A DNA stretch of 64,000 nucleotides from Salticus scenicus (lineage: Eukaryota; Arthropoda; Arachnida; Araneae; Salticidae), in contig OZ005657.1 in NCBI GenBank assembly GCA_963930645.1, positions 52,726,653 through 52,790,652 of the forward strand. Reading direction: 5' to 3'. Positions 43,079 to 53,305 of this stretch are shown here, in pieces. A program made the position numbers and the translations under genes. Numbering within the stretch: the first letter of the stretch is position 1; every line of letters begins with the position of its first letter. Under the pieces are notes generated by a model. It was not told the origin of the DNA. It was given only the letters and a program-made list of their open reading frames with translations, and ran no database searches.

Positions 43079-43240
43079 TTTATTTATTTATTAGAATTAT
43101 TTTAAATATGTATTTTATTTGGTTGAATTTATTTTAATATAAGTCTTATACTCACTTGTAAAACTCAAAATAAATATGATACACAACCAGAATAAATGGC
43201 TGCTTTATTTGGGGGGAAAAAAAAAAGAAAGAATCTGGTG

Positions 43241-44234
43241 TGTCACTCACACGACTTTCTTTTACCCTGAAATTTAATACTATAAATACAGGTTGCAGAT
43301 TAATAGGTAAGATAACGAGTACTGTTATGCAAACCTATGTTAAACAATTCATGTTAGGCTTCTGACGAGTTTTATATAATAATTAGTTCTGTGTGAGGGG
43401 GGCGGTAGCCCCCCTCAACCCCCCGTTTTATTAATGCACCTACATTTATATAGAATTTAATTCGGTTATTAAAAAATATTTCTCTTTTTAAAAAATAATT
43501 TATTAAAATTATTATTTAAAAAAATTATCTTTTATGATAAGGCAGACGATTTCCATATTAGAGAAGTAGTATAACACCAAATATCCAAAAAAATGTCCAT
43601 TTTATTCTGAATATTAAAAAAAAAAAGTACGATTTTTTTTCGAAGTTTTTTTTTTTTCGTTAAAAGTAAAAAAAATCGATAACTTTGTTTTAAATTATTG
43701 CAGATCGATGGTTCAACCATTCGTTTTAAAGGTATTGGCGAGCTCTTTTGAATGATACCCATCATGAAAATTTACTCCCCTCGAGGGGGGACTTCCCCCC
43801 CAGGGGGGAGGCGAGGCTCCTACATACACAAAAAAATTTTCCCAGTTAACTGTCTCTATTACAAAAAATATATATTTGTTTCATTTGGTTTAGTGCAGTC
43901 TATAGACGTTAAACTCTATTTTCCTGCAATTTCCCCCATAGACGTAATGTATTAAAATTCTCTTGATTGTCCCTGTACACGAACCATTTGCTTAATCTTA
44001 ACGAAAAGCTTACTGTAGCATCCCTATATGATACACATTTAGAATACCAAGTTTGAACTTTCTGCCATAATTTGTTTTTGAGATATGCTGATAACAGACA
44101 GACACACAGACCATTTGCTAAAAACATGATTTTCGTATTCAGGGGACCTCAAAACGTGTAAATATAACAAAAACTCGCGTTCGAAAATTTGACCCAAAAA
44201 CAATACTTTCTCTACCTTATGGGTAAGAGAAAGC
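43241..44234 (-). mobile_element. ~1 kb TIR repeat R3, copy 2 (inverted relative to copy 1)
   Basis: Begins TGTCACTCACACGACTTTCT and ends GGGTAAGAGAAAGC. It matches the reverse complement of 27090-28114 at both ends and in blocks such as GTCCCTGTACACGAACCATT and TGTAGCATCCCTATATGATA. It contains two strongly G+C-rich hairpin-like segments: GGGGGGCGGTAGCCCCCC (about 43397-43416) and CTCGAGGGGGGACTTCCCCC with CCAGGGGGGAGGCGAGG (about 43778-43816). The second is not seen in copy 1. Confidence 0.7.
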
Positions 44235-44505
44235 AAAAAGCTGTTGTGTTAATTAACACAATAATGGTGTGTTAACAAACGGTATATCCGTAATGAAATG
44301 GTACAATAAAGTAAACTAAATTTATTTTTATATCTAGATACATACTTCGCTTGAATACCGCAGGGCGTATCAGTATGCCCTGGCACACCCTTGATATAGG
44401 CCGTTATAGGAACTACTGGTTTAAGTCGTTGGCGAAAAATAAGTTACATCAATATAATACTGTGTAATGCACATGTATCACATAAAAAAATAGAAGTTAA
44501 ATATG

Positions 44506-45330
44506 CATAAATAACGATAAATTTTCGAATTAAGATGTGTTTGAATGTAACATGTAAAAAATGCATATATATTTTTATTTCAGCTTAAAAAAAAATTCTT
44601 CACACACTATAAAGAGGAGGTAACCTTTCTTCTTCAGGTGCAAAAAACGCGTGCATTTATTTTATGGTGTGTGATGAACTTTTTAAGTTTAAATATTTAT
44701 TGTACACTAGATCTTTAAGTTATAAAAATATTTCTATGTTTGAAAATATTTGATTATTTTTACAGAGTTTAGCTATGAACAAAATCAAACAGGTAGCGCC
44801 AAAAGAAAGAAAGAAAAAAAAAATCTTGCATACAATGTACACATCACGCAATTCATTTATCTGAAAAAAAAAAAAAAAATGGTTTTAAAACTAGGTTGTT
44901 CTCATTTTTGGATAACGTACTTTGTGCATCTGTAAAATTCGATTACATGAACTAGAGAGAGAGCAAGCTAAGAATGGTGGAATTTTAATTAACTAAGACA
45001 AGATTCCGTAATTTGTTTACTGAAGAATATTCGGAAATTTTAATGATGTTGAGGGTGTTTGAAGTATTCTAAACATTAATTATTTTGGAATGCCATTAAT
45101 GCATAACTGTTAGGTACAATGGAGGGAAAATATGAAACAGTAAAATTACAGCAAATTAATATATGAAAGCATAATCTGATTAAGTTGAGAAATAGAAACT
45201 ATTAACCTAAAAAAAAAAGAAGAAGAAGAAAAAGAAGAAGATTGAAGTCTTTAATAAAAAGAAATTTTATCCTCAAAAAGTTATTGAATATTTTCACTAT
45301 TTCGTCATGAAGGTTAAGATTTATTTTCCA
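44506..45330 (+). repeat. Direct duplication R5, right copy
   Basis: Same order as 39838-40650. A segment near 44600-44750 is longer here, and the G-run of the left copy (40061-40069) is replaced by GAAA repeats. The frame seen in the left copy is broken by an in-frame TGA at about 45163, and an AAG-rich tract (45212-45240) replaces the A tract. Confidence 0.8.
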
Positions 45331-47734
45331 TGTTAAATAGCAGCTAAGTATAATATGTTTAATTCATTTATTTTTAATAAATATCTATTATTGTTATATT
45401 ATTATTATTATTATTATTTGTAAAACTATGCGTTTCTTGACTTTTTTTCCAGAAGTTTAGAGAAAATTTTAATTTTACATTTTTGTATGTAAAATACACA
45501 GAGCTTTAAAGTGTTTTGCAACAATAAATGATTCAAATTTACTAGTTTTCATTATATATACCGTCATTCTCTTTATTAATTACAATGAAAATTTCATGTA
45601 CGTTCTTAAACACATTTTTTACTTTGGCTGATTACACATTTAAGCATCACTATAAGAACATTCGTAAGTGTTCAATATAAATATATATGTGTGTGTGTGT
45701 AGTGTGTTAAAAAAATATTGACCACGACTTTTATTTTTTTATATATTAATCTTAGACATATAGCATAAATTAAAAAAAGTACAAATTTCTTTTTCGTGAA
45801 AAAAAAAATTGTATTTTTCGCGTAAAGAAGTACAAATTTCTTTCAAACAAATGAAAAGTTTCAGGGGTTTCAATATCAAGAATTTCAAAATTTCAATTTT
45901 TATACGTACTCCCCCCCCCCCCCCCCCAGAAAAAAAAATCCAATGAAAAAACTGTTTTATATACTAATAAAGTTATGCACATGTCTAAGATCAATGTTAG
46001 TTGCGTATGTAAGATGTGTATAAGATCAATATTAAAGAACCCAAGTTGGAGCAAGTTTTTTCGAACACCCTGTAGGTATGTGCATGTGCATGTTGTTTAA
46101 ATTCTGAAAATAATTATGACTGCAAAATGTTGGGAATGTTTATAAATAAATATAAAACGATATAATATTCCTTTATATATATAAAACAAATGCATAAGAA
46201 TTTGTTAGAAATATCCACTACATTTCAGTTTATTATTCTTATATTTTAATTAAAAAATATTTTAAACTGAAAAATAAAAGCAGTTGTAAGATAACTATAT
46301 GCCTTAGTTTTTTTTCCTTTCATTATATCTGATATTTGTAATCATTATAACTTGTTAATTTTAATTTGACGTATACGCAGAAGATAGAAATGATAATATG
46401 CGCTACTAAGCAACTAAATAAACGGGTAAGTACATTACTGCAAAAGAAATGATTAATTTTCTTTAAAAATTTTCAAAACTGAAATAATGATAAATAGTCG
46501 ATAAATTAGAATTAAGACGTGATTCATTATTTATACATTCAAATTTTAAATGAATTTAATTTATAATTTGATTTCATCGGCTAAAATAAACCAAACTCGT
46601 TAACGAAAATTTTTTGTTCTCGTTAATTATGAAATATTTGTAACTACATGTTTAAAGTGTAATTTCTTTTCTCGCTGAAATAGACATGGTCTTGAGATTA
46701 ACAGTTGTATGTATTTTACAATAGCTTTAACAAAGTAAAAAACAAATCTGTCTTACCTATTATCATACTGCAGCAACCCAGCTGTTATTTTTAATCTCCT
46801 AATCGATTTAACTGGAATAACTTCCATCCAATAACCTTGCAGTGTTATCAGAGTCGTTATTGATATTTAAAGCTTGTACCTATTTATGTTTTATTATCAA
46901 ACTGAGATTTCTTACAATTCGTTTCTAGTTGAGATACATTATTTTTAAGATTATAGTCCAGAAAAGAGAATATATTATTACTCTGATTAAATTAAATTTA
47001 TTCAGATTTTTCACGATATGCTTTTAAGAATATTCAGGCTACGTACATGTACATGTAAATGTTCACGCATACATATGACGATAGATATGAATGTGTAGGT
47101 ATATGTTTTTACTTGTGTATATTTCTTATAAATTATTATTTACAAAAACGGGGACATTTAAGTTTTCACTATTTCTGGAAAATAGAACTACCGTAATTAT
47201 TGGTGAAGAAGCCGTAGGTCACATACACCAGTTTTACACAAGTAATTTAATATAATGTAATGTTCCAGTACCTGGTAGAAATATAATTATGTTCACTGAA
47301 GAAAACTTCTGATATCGCATGGACTTAACTGCATGCTACCTCGTACACTAATAATTACGGTTATGAAGAAAAAAAAAAAGAAAAAAAAGGCCAAACTTTA
47401 AATATACATTTATATAAATATGTGTCACATATAGAACATGTTCTCCAAAGGACATACTTCGGACATCCTGAGGATGTTCTACGAGGATCTGTGCTATAAG
47501 AGGTGTGTAAGTATATTTATATGTATAACAAACATCATAGTTTGTTACGATCATATTTTTGTAAAGAATTGTAAACGGCTATTATTGAAACAAAAAGATA
47601 TACTCACTGATGAAGAGTTTATAGGTTTGTGAAGACTAATAAAAAAAAAATTGTAACTAAAAATACAAAAGTTGTAATTTTTTTGAAGAAATAATAAATT
47701 TGAAGAAGTAGTATAAACTGTTTTAAATTTTAAA
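45331..47734. other. AT-rich non-coding DNA, no gene seen
   Basis: 2.4 kb with no recognisable gene or classified repeat. It contains (ATT)n near 45394-45416, (GT)n at 45687-45701 and a C-run at 45911-45927. A pair of sequences around 45740-46000 mentioning CTTAGACAT/ATGTCTAAGA and AAAAGTACAAATTTCTTT repeated twice may be the arms of a decayed foldback element ending near CACCCTGTA (46067). Confidence 0.35.
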
Positions 47735-47959
47735 TACAGTCCCCAGCAAAATTATTGAAGCACACATCAACATCCCCATCCACATGTTTCTTTTTTTTTT
47801 TTTTCTTTAAGTTTGATAGCTAATTTTTATCATGAACTTACTTTTTTATAAACAGTATAAAACTAAGATTAGGATGCGACAAATATTTACTTAACAAAGG
47901 TGCACATACTTTAAATATGGATTATTGCTAGCTCTTCAATAATTTTGCTGCCGACTGTA
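47735..47959. mobile_element. TA-flanked mariner-type MITE, relative of 32906-33445
   Basis: The element 47737-47957 (221 bp) is bordered by TA at 47735-47736 and 47958-47959. The ends CAGTCCCCAGCAAAATTATT and, inverted, CAGTCGGCAGCAAAATTATT. It shares GAAGCACACATC, TTTGATAGCTAATTTTTATC and TTATTGCTAGC with the outer element at 32906. It lacks the 48-bp palindromic centre of that element. Confidence 0.88.
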
Positions 47960-47994
47960 ATTGTGAAAAACTACACCAAATAACTATTTTGAAA

Positions 47995-48085
47995 GATAGT
48001 AGCCGGCAAATGCTGGGTTTGACTCCAGGTCACGCTCGTCGGCCTGTTTTTCGGAATTTTTCAAGATTTTCTCCGAAATTTGGTT
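47995..48085 (+). mobile_element. SINE fragment with B box
   Basis: AGCCGGCAAATGCTGGGTTTGACTCC AGGTCACGCTCGTCG, i.e. a B box (GGTTTGACTCC) followed by the family 1 body start (CGCTCGTCGGCCTG) and TTTTCTCCGAAATT. The A box and 3' body are missing. Confidence 0.6.
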
Positions 48086-48140
48086 AAGGCTCCTCTCTCT
48101 TCTTCTTACAATTTTACCGTATTCGGTCACCAAATTCCAT

Positions 48141-48222
48141 ATAACTATATGCGGTTGGTTGGGTTTAACGTCGCACTAGTATTGCTCAATGGGTAATTGG
48201 CGACGGTCATAACTCCATGCGG
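48141..48222 (-). mobile_element. Retroposon family 2, 54 bp insertion with 14-bp TSD
   Basis: The insert 48155-48208 (plus: TTGGTTGGGTTTAACGTCGC, ACTAGTATTGCTC, GGTAATTGGCGACGGTC) is flanked by ATAACTATATGCGG and ATAACTCCATGCGG, matching at 12 of 14 positions. Confidence 0.82.
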
Positions 48223-48690
48223 AAATTTGTTTATAGAATTACTGATTACCTATTTATTTATTTATTTATTTATTTATTTCATTTTCACCTTCGAAAACTT
48301 CACAACTGTTAAATTAGTACTTGTTTTCCAAAAAAATTATTGTTTAATTTTTTTTAAATATATATTTCATTTTACAGCTAAAAAGTGAGAAAAATGCACT
48401 TAGTTAATTTTTCGCGTTTTTAAGTTCAAAATTTAAGTATTAAAAATTTAAAAAGTTAATTGTTAGAAAACGAGTATCAGTTTAATGGTTGTGCATTTTC
48501 CGAATGCACAACCAATGTGAAAACGGAACAATGAAAAATGTGAAAAACGAACAATGTGAAAACGGAATAAAAAACAAAAACAAAAAACATTAGGAAACGA
48601 GTAATTCTACAAACAAATTTCTCCATAGAGTTACATAGGATTAGGTCTTCATAGACAGGGAAATTTGTAAGAGGGATAGTGCAGCCTTAA
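48214..48690. mobile_element. Diverged member of the TTAA/GG MITE family
   Basis: Left CCATGCGGAAATTTGTTTAT and GAATTACTGATTAC; right GTAATTCTACAAACAAATTT and CTCCATAGAGTTAC. The right end reaches GTGCAGCCTTAA at 48690. Interior blocks AACTGTTAAATTAGTA, TTACAGCTAAAAAGTG and GGTTGTGCATTTTCCGAATG parallel 39277-39700. Near 48491-48560 there are short internal duplications (GCACAACCAATGTGAAAACG and GAACAATGTGAAAACGGAA). Confidence 0.55.
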
Positions 48691-48871
48691 ATGCAGTCTA
48701 GGATACCTTAAAACGATCCCCACAGATAATACATTATCAATGTCTAGCCTTCTCGCGTAGTCAATTGGCTTTAACAACTTTAACACCTTTATCTTTCATA
48801 GTTCGATCCGAAACAGTTGTTACTTGTCTTTGAAAGTTATGCTGTTAATTTTTGAAGTACTTCGTCCATTT

Positions 48872-48925
48872 GTTGGTCAAATGGTTAGCGCACTGACCTT
48901 CAGAACCAAATGCTGGGTTCGAAAT
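48872..48925 (+). mobile_element. tRNA-like SINE head remnant
   Basis: GTTGGTCAAATGGTTAGCGC resembles a tRNA A box, followed after 31 bases by GGGTTCGAAA, a degenerate B box. The sequence between does not fold into a convincing anticodon arm and no acceptor stem follows, so it is read as a SINE head rather than a tRNA gene. Confidence 0.5.
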
Positions 48926-49581
48926 TATTACCTGAATGTGGAGACCATATAAAAATTAAATTTTGTAATTTTTGAAATTGGATCCCCTGAAATTTTTGAT
49001 CGATTTTATAAAATTCTGTGTGACATTTTACGCATTTTGATATTGTGTTACTCATGTCTAAGACATATATTTAAGGGGGGGGATAGGGGTTAAAGTTCTT
49101 TAAACACCCTGTATAAGCATTTCAAGGTTCAGGAAATAATACTGGAATTTTGACGCAATAAAGGAAGGTTTGTTACAACTATACAAAGCATCTGATGGCC
49201 ACCGATTTCATTATGAAATATTCATACGACATTTTAAGCGTTCAAGTTTTTTCTTTTCCTTTTTTTCCCTCTTTCCCAGTCATTGCTTCTTTTTATATTT
49301 TTCTTTCTTATTTGCGTGAGTGAATCTGCTGCATAAATAACAGCTGAATAAAAATAAAAAATAGTAGTGTGACTTTTAGTGCTGGACGATATCAGAAATT
49401 AAATATCGCGATATATCACCAAGTTAATATCGATATTATGTGATATATTGCGATATTTCTTTCAAGATAGGAAAAAATAGACATTTGTTATTTTTTAAAG
49501 ACATATGCACACGAATTTTAAAGTATACAAGTATAAAGTGTTTTCCATGTATTTTCTGGTATATTACTACCATAACTTTAT

Positions 49582-49613
<32 letters not shown>

Positions 49614-50162
49614 CATAAAAAGTGAATCAATATTTTGTGTTTCTTATAACTTATACTGTTGCTTTTTAGTATACCTCTGTATAGTTTGTCCTCTATTCTT
49701 CCCATTTTAAGCATTAATTATTTTAAAATCATATTTTAACATAGCTAATATGCGATCTGTGTTTTATTTGTACCAAGTATATCAAAATTCATAATTCTAC
49801 TAAAAATAAAGCTTAAGAAAAATTAAATAAAAAGGAAAATCATTCTAAATAGTTAAGAATTGCCATTGGATACACCTTTTTTGGTCGTAGAGAGTAATAT
49901 TTTTTACTTAAAACTCTTATATGCATCCTAAATGTCAGTTACTTGTCATTTTTATTTTTGCTTACCAAATCATTACAATATTTTTTAAATGTATATGTGT
50001 TCAATTCACATTCGTAATAGTTTCATATATTTGTAATAGTTTCATTATATATATATACATTGTCAGTATAAAAATTATATTATTTAAACAAAATTATGTT
50101 AAAGTTTCATTTTGTTACTTAAAGTAACTAATTTTGCAATTACATGTACGGCTTAAAAAAAA

Positions 50163-50192
50163 AAGAAAGAAAGAAAGAAAGAAAGAAAGGAA
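50163..50192. repeat. (GAAA)n microsatellite
   Basis: About seven AGAA/GAAA units in a purine-rich tract inside the large hAT element. Confidence 0.9.
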
Positions 50193-50296
50193 AGGAAAGA
50201 GAAAAAATAAATGCTACATAAAAAAAAGTAATAAACTATCCAATATTATATAATTTAATAAACTGTCACTGTAAAATTACTGAAGATAAAACTTTA

Positions 50297-50896
50297 TTTT
50301 ACATCAGTCAGATAGCACCCTTTCTCCCTTCCCATGTTTTCCAATGGGATTTTTGTCGCGTCGTTTTATAAAAATATTTTATTAAAAAATGAACTTTCTG
50401 TTTTACATCAGTCAGATAGCACCCTTTCTCCCTTCCCATGTTTTCCAATGGGATTTTTGTCGCGTCGTTTTATAAAAATATTTTATTAAAAAATGAACTT
50501 TCTATTTTATTAAAAAATGAACTTTCTGTTTTCTGTTCTGTAAAAAATGAAGGTTCTGTTTTTTTTTAATATTACTCTTTGAACAGGTCGTCTTTTGGCT
50601 TAAATTCTGTTTTTTGAATATTACTCTTTGAACAGGTCGTCTTTTAGCTTAGTGAACAATTTTTCGAAAAAATAAATTTAAATATTTTACTTAGAGTCCA
50701 TAATTTACTTATTGAAATAAAATATTTAAATAAATTTTTTCGAAAAATTGTTCACCAAGCTAAAAGGCGACCCGTTCAAAGAGTAATATTCAAAAAACAG
50801 AATTCGAAAAACTTCATTTTTGAATGAGATATTTTTATAAAACGAAGCAACGAAAATCCCATTCGATAACATGGGAAAGGAGAAAGGGACTGATGT
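50297..50896. repeat. Foldback block with 104-bp tandem duplication in one arm
   Basis: The left arm has two consecutive, practically identical 104-bp copies (50297-50400, 50401-50504) starting TTTTACATCAGTCAGATAGC. It also has a ~54-bp duplication of GAATATTACTCTTTGAACAG with GTCGTCTTTTGGCTTA (about 50567-50655). The right arm (about 50720-50896) has each block once in reverse complement: CAAGCTAAAAGGCGACC, TTCAAAGAGTAATATTCAAA, CGAAAATCCCATTCG and AAAGGGACTGATGTA. The centre lies near 50700. Only one arm is tandemly expanded. Confidence 0.8.
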
Positions 50897-50898
50897 AC

Positions 50899-51315
50899 AA
50901 CCCAAACAGTGATGCCAGATGGTCGAAAATTATTTCCCCAAACAGGTCTTCAAATTTCCCCAATTCAGGAGGTTCTTTTCGAAAAAATCCCCAATTTGAT
51001 TTCTACTAACAAGGGGAAATAAAAATTTTTTCAAAAAAAATATCAAGCAGATTTTTCTGTGATAAAAATTCCGATTTTTCCCCAAAAGAAGGCAATTAAA
51101 AAAAAAATCCCCAAATACCAATAAAGATATTGAAAGTCTCTAGTCGTAGGGATAAATCATTACGTTATCAACATTGACAGAGAGTTGAACTCCCCAGATT
51201 TGTCCCCAAAAATTTTAGAATTCCCCAAAAAAGTCCCCACAAACATTTGGTCCAAAAGCCTCAAAAATCCCCAAAATGGGGACAAAATCCCCAATCTGGC
51301 ATTACTGAGCCCAAA
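50899..51315. mobile_element. 401 bp hAT element nested in the larger hAT
   Basis: The element 50907-51307 has ends CAGTGATGCCAGATGG and, inverted, CAGTAATGCCAGATTGG. It is flanked by AACCCAAA and AGCCCAAA (7 of 8 identical), as expected of a hAT TSD. The interior is marked by frequent TCCCCA/CCCCAAA units, spaced irregularly on the plus strand in both halves, with TGGGGACAAAATCCCCA near the right end. Confidence 0.88.
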
Positions 51316-51594
51316 GCGAGTTAAACACATGTCGCATCTTATTGGCCAGAAGATATGGATACTTTGAAATAAACCAATATCAATGAACCAATAGCAGGAA
51401 ATGAGCTAAAACAAAAGATATTGTTTTCATTCATAATAAGCGTTTGATTTTATATCGCCTGTCTGTGGTATTACACGTACGATCCACGAGCGATAATGTG
51501 CAATATTATCAAAGAACTTATACTAACGGTAGTATAAATTCTTTCATATTAGCGTTTAGAGCCAGGGAAATTCATGAATGTAGAATGAGAAGTC

Positions 51595-51655
51595 AGTAAG
51601 TCAGTATACTGTAAGAAGTCGATATACTATGGGAAGTCGATATACTGTGATAGTT
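51595..51655. repeat. 18-bp tandem repeat, three units
   Basis: AGTCAGTATACTGTAAGA, AGTCGATATACTATGGGA and AGTCGATATACTGTGATA follow each other directly. Each contains the palindrome TATACT-like core. Confidence 0.8.
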
Positions 51656-51729
51656 TAATTTTCCTGATGAATATCATTGACTTTTTGGACAGTGATATTT
51701 TCAAGAAAGTAGATATATTGCGGAATAGA

Positions 51730-52020
51730 GAGGATTGGAGAGGAAGGATTGCTTGGGGTTGGGAGGGGAAAAAGGGGGTTGCATTAGTATAAGCTATTCA
51801 GGTCTCTTTTTTTTTCGGGCTTTGCTTGGCGCGCGGTGATGCAGGTTTGTGGCGCGCACAAGGGGTTGCGTCACTTCCGCTAGCCAAACGGTTTGTTTGT
51901 TTTTTTAGAAAACACGGTGAATAAGCTATTCGGCGTTCTCTTTATTCCGAGCGTGGCGACTGGTGGTAGGTGCTAGTGAGAAACATTATTTATCGGCGTT
52001 TCGATCGATCGCTCAGTGTG
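51730..52020. other. G+C-rich segment inside the hAT element
   Basis: Compared with the flanks this stretch is G+C-rich, with GGCGCGCGGTG, GGCGCGCACAAGGGG, CGTCACTTCCG and GCGTGGCGACTGG. It has paired AATAAGCTATTC/ATAAGCTATTC motifs at about 51790 and 51919. It contains no recognisable frame and could be the 5' regulatory part of an ancestral transposase gene. That is inference. Confidence 0.35.
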
Positions 52021-52196
52021 CGCTAAAGAAATATCGTTAGAGGGATATATCAGCAAAGCTAGATCTTTAATATCGTTATTGCGATACTTAAAAAATATTG
52101 ATACTTGGGGATATATTGATAAATACTCCAGCCCTAGTGACTTTCAACATTAATAGAAAATACAGCAGCGACTCTTTTATTTTAAACTAGTAGGCT

Positions 52197-53032
52197 ACGC
52201 CCGCTTCGCTGGTCACTGTATTTAAATGAATTTTCAAAAGAATTGAATTACCATTTATTTTTTATATCTATAAATAAAAACTTAAAAAAAAAAAAAAAAA
52301 CCCTACCTAAAATCGTTCTAAACCTCACTTCGTGTACCCGTTGCCTATGTCCTCCGCTCTTTATACTATATTAAATAAAATATTTCTTCCGTTTTGCACT
52401 CGTTTTGCTTCCGCGGAGGATCAAAATTGTGATGGCATGTCTCCGGACCACCTCTAGGGGTGAATCCCAGACTGTCACCAATTGCCTGTTGTGCAGCACT
52501 GGTGTGACGTAAAAACCAACCAATCAACCATGCACTCGTTTTGCATGTCTTATGTGAAGGATTCTCAAGAATGAATTAACAATTGTTTACAAATTTAATA
52601 GATTATGTATGAAAAATAAGTACACTGTAATTTAAAAATTGCTGCTCTTAGAACTTCAAAACTGGTAATTTTTAAAAAGTTATTCATTATTCTTTAATTT
52701 TAGACTGTTTTTTATTAAAAATTATACTCTTTTTTTAAGATAAAAGCAATTGAATGATATCGCGTTGTGAAACTTTGCAACATAATATCTTTAAATCTAG
52801 TAACTTGATGTACATAGTGTCATCACAAAAAAATGAATAGTTTTTAGAGCTCTTTTATAAAAGTATAACATCTATGCAATACCTTTTAAAAAGAATTCAT
52901 CAGTTTTTACTTAAAAAAAAAAAAAAATAGCCGACTTTCATCACTAAAGTAGTTAAATCTAGACCAATCAAAAATAGGAGTGGTCCACCCGGATGTGTTC
53001 CACCGACAAACTCTTTGCTTTATTTATATAGA
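52197..53032 (-). mobile_element. Non-autonomous Helitron, 836 bp, between host A and T
   Basis: Read on the minus strand, the 5' end is TCTATATAAATAAAGCAAAG with AGTTTGTCGGTGG. The 3' end is GTGACCAGCGAAGCGGGC, then GTAGCCTACTAG. The host bases are A before and T after (minus sense), as for Helitrons. The 3' end matches that of the 2.6 kb Helitron at 14200-16827; the 5' ends differ. Contains a retroposon family 2 copy (52395-52544). No initiator/helicase gene. Confidence 0.8.
52395..52544 (+). mobile_element. Retroposon family 2, longest copy, 14-bp TSD, inside the Helitron
   Basis: The insert 52409-52530 (122 bp) is flanked by TGCACTCGTTTTGC on both sides (52395-52408, 52531-52544). It runs TTCCGCGGAGGATCAAAATT, GTGATGGCATGTCTCCGGAC, CACCTCTAGGGGTG, AGACTGTCACCAATTGCC, then GTGTGACGTAAAAACC and a CCAACCAATCAACCA tail. 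It reaches further 5' than the other copies. Confidence 0.88.
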
Positions 53033-53224
53033 TACTTATAGTTAAACACTCATATATATTAAATATAGTAGAGGTTGAGACTGTTAAACGTAATAAAATA
53101 ATTAATTAGATGAATGTTCAAAATAATGTACTAGAACCAAAAATATTGTCATATATTGTTATTTAAGGTGAAAAATTGATAGAATATACGCATAGATATA
53201 TATAGTATGAAATGAGCAGTAAAA

Positions 53225-53305
53225 CCAAAACAATTGTTTCGAATAGAAGTAACTCGGTGTAATCCTTCATCAGGTGAAAAAATGAGATAGGAGTGCTACA
53301 TAAAC
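53225..53305 (-). ncRNA. Second hammerhead-ribozyme-like core
   Basis: The minus strand reads CACCTGATGAAGGAT, a loop of about 17 bases (ACACCGAGTTACTTCT), then ATTCGAAAC. That gives the invariant CUGAUGA, a stem II of GGAU/AUUC (one G-U pair) and GAAAC. It is similar in order and spacing to 2685-2765. Stems I and III and the cleavage site were not established, and no Penelope-type reverse transcriptase is visible around it. Confidence 0.4.

Larger units (their letters stand above)
49369..52144. mobile_element. 2.76 kb hAT element with perfect 8-bp TSD, containing nested elements
   Basis: The element 49377-52136 starts TAGTGCTGGACGATATC and ends GATAAATACTCCAGCCCTA. It is flanked by GTGACTTT at 49369-49376 and 52137-52144. 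Both subterminal regions are built from ATATCG/CGATATT reiterations (49385-49460; 52025-52130). No transposase was recognised. The interior contains an A tract (49585-49613), (GAAA)n (50163-50190), a foldback block (50297-50896), a second hAT element (50907-51307), an 18-bp tandem repeat (about 51595-51655) and a G+C-rich stretch (51730-52020) that could be a relic of a promoter region. Confidence 0.88.

Noticed and set aside
39838..45330. The ~810 bp direct repeats as LTRs of a retrotransposon
   Set aside because: The 3.9 kb between them contains only a Tc1-type foldback element and repeat R3, with no gag, protease, reverse transcriptase or integrase motifs, and I saw no TG...CA ends, primer-binding site or target duplication.
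48872..48925. A tRNA gene
   Set aside because: A- and B-box-like motifs are present, but no acceptor stem, anticodon arm or proper T-arm could be drawn; a SINE head fits better.
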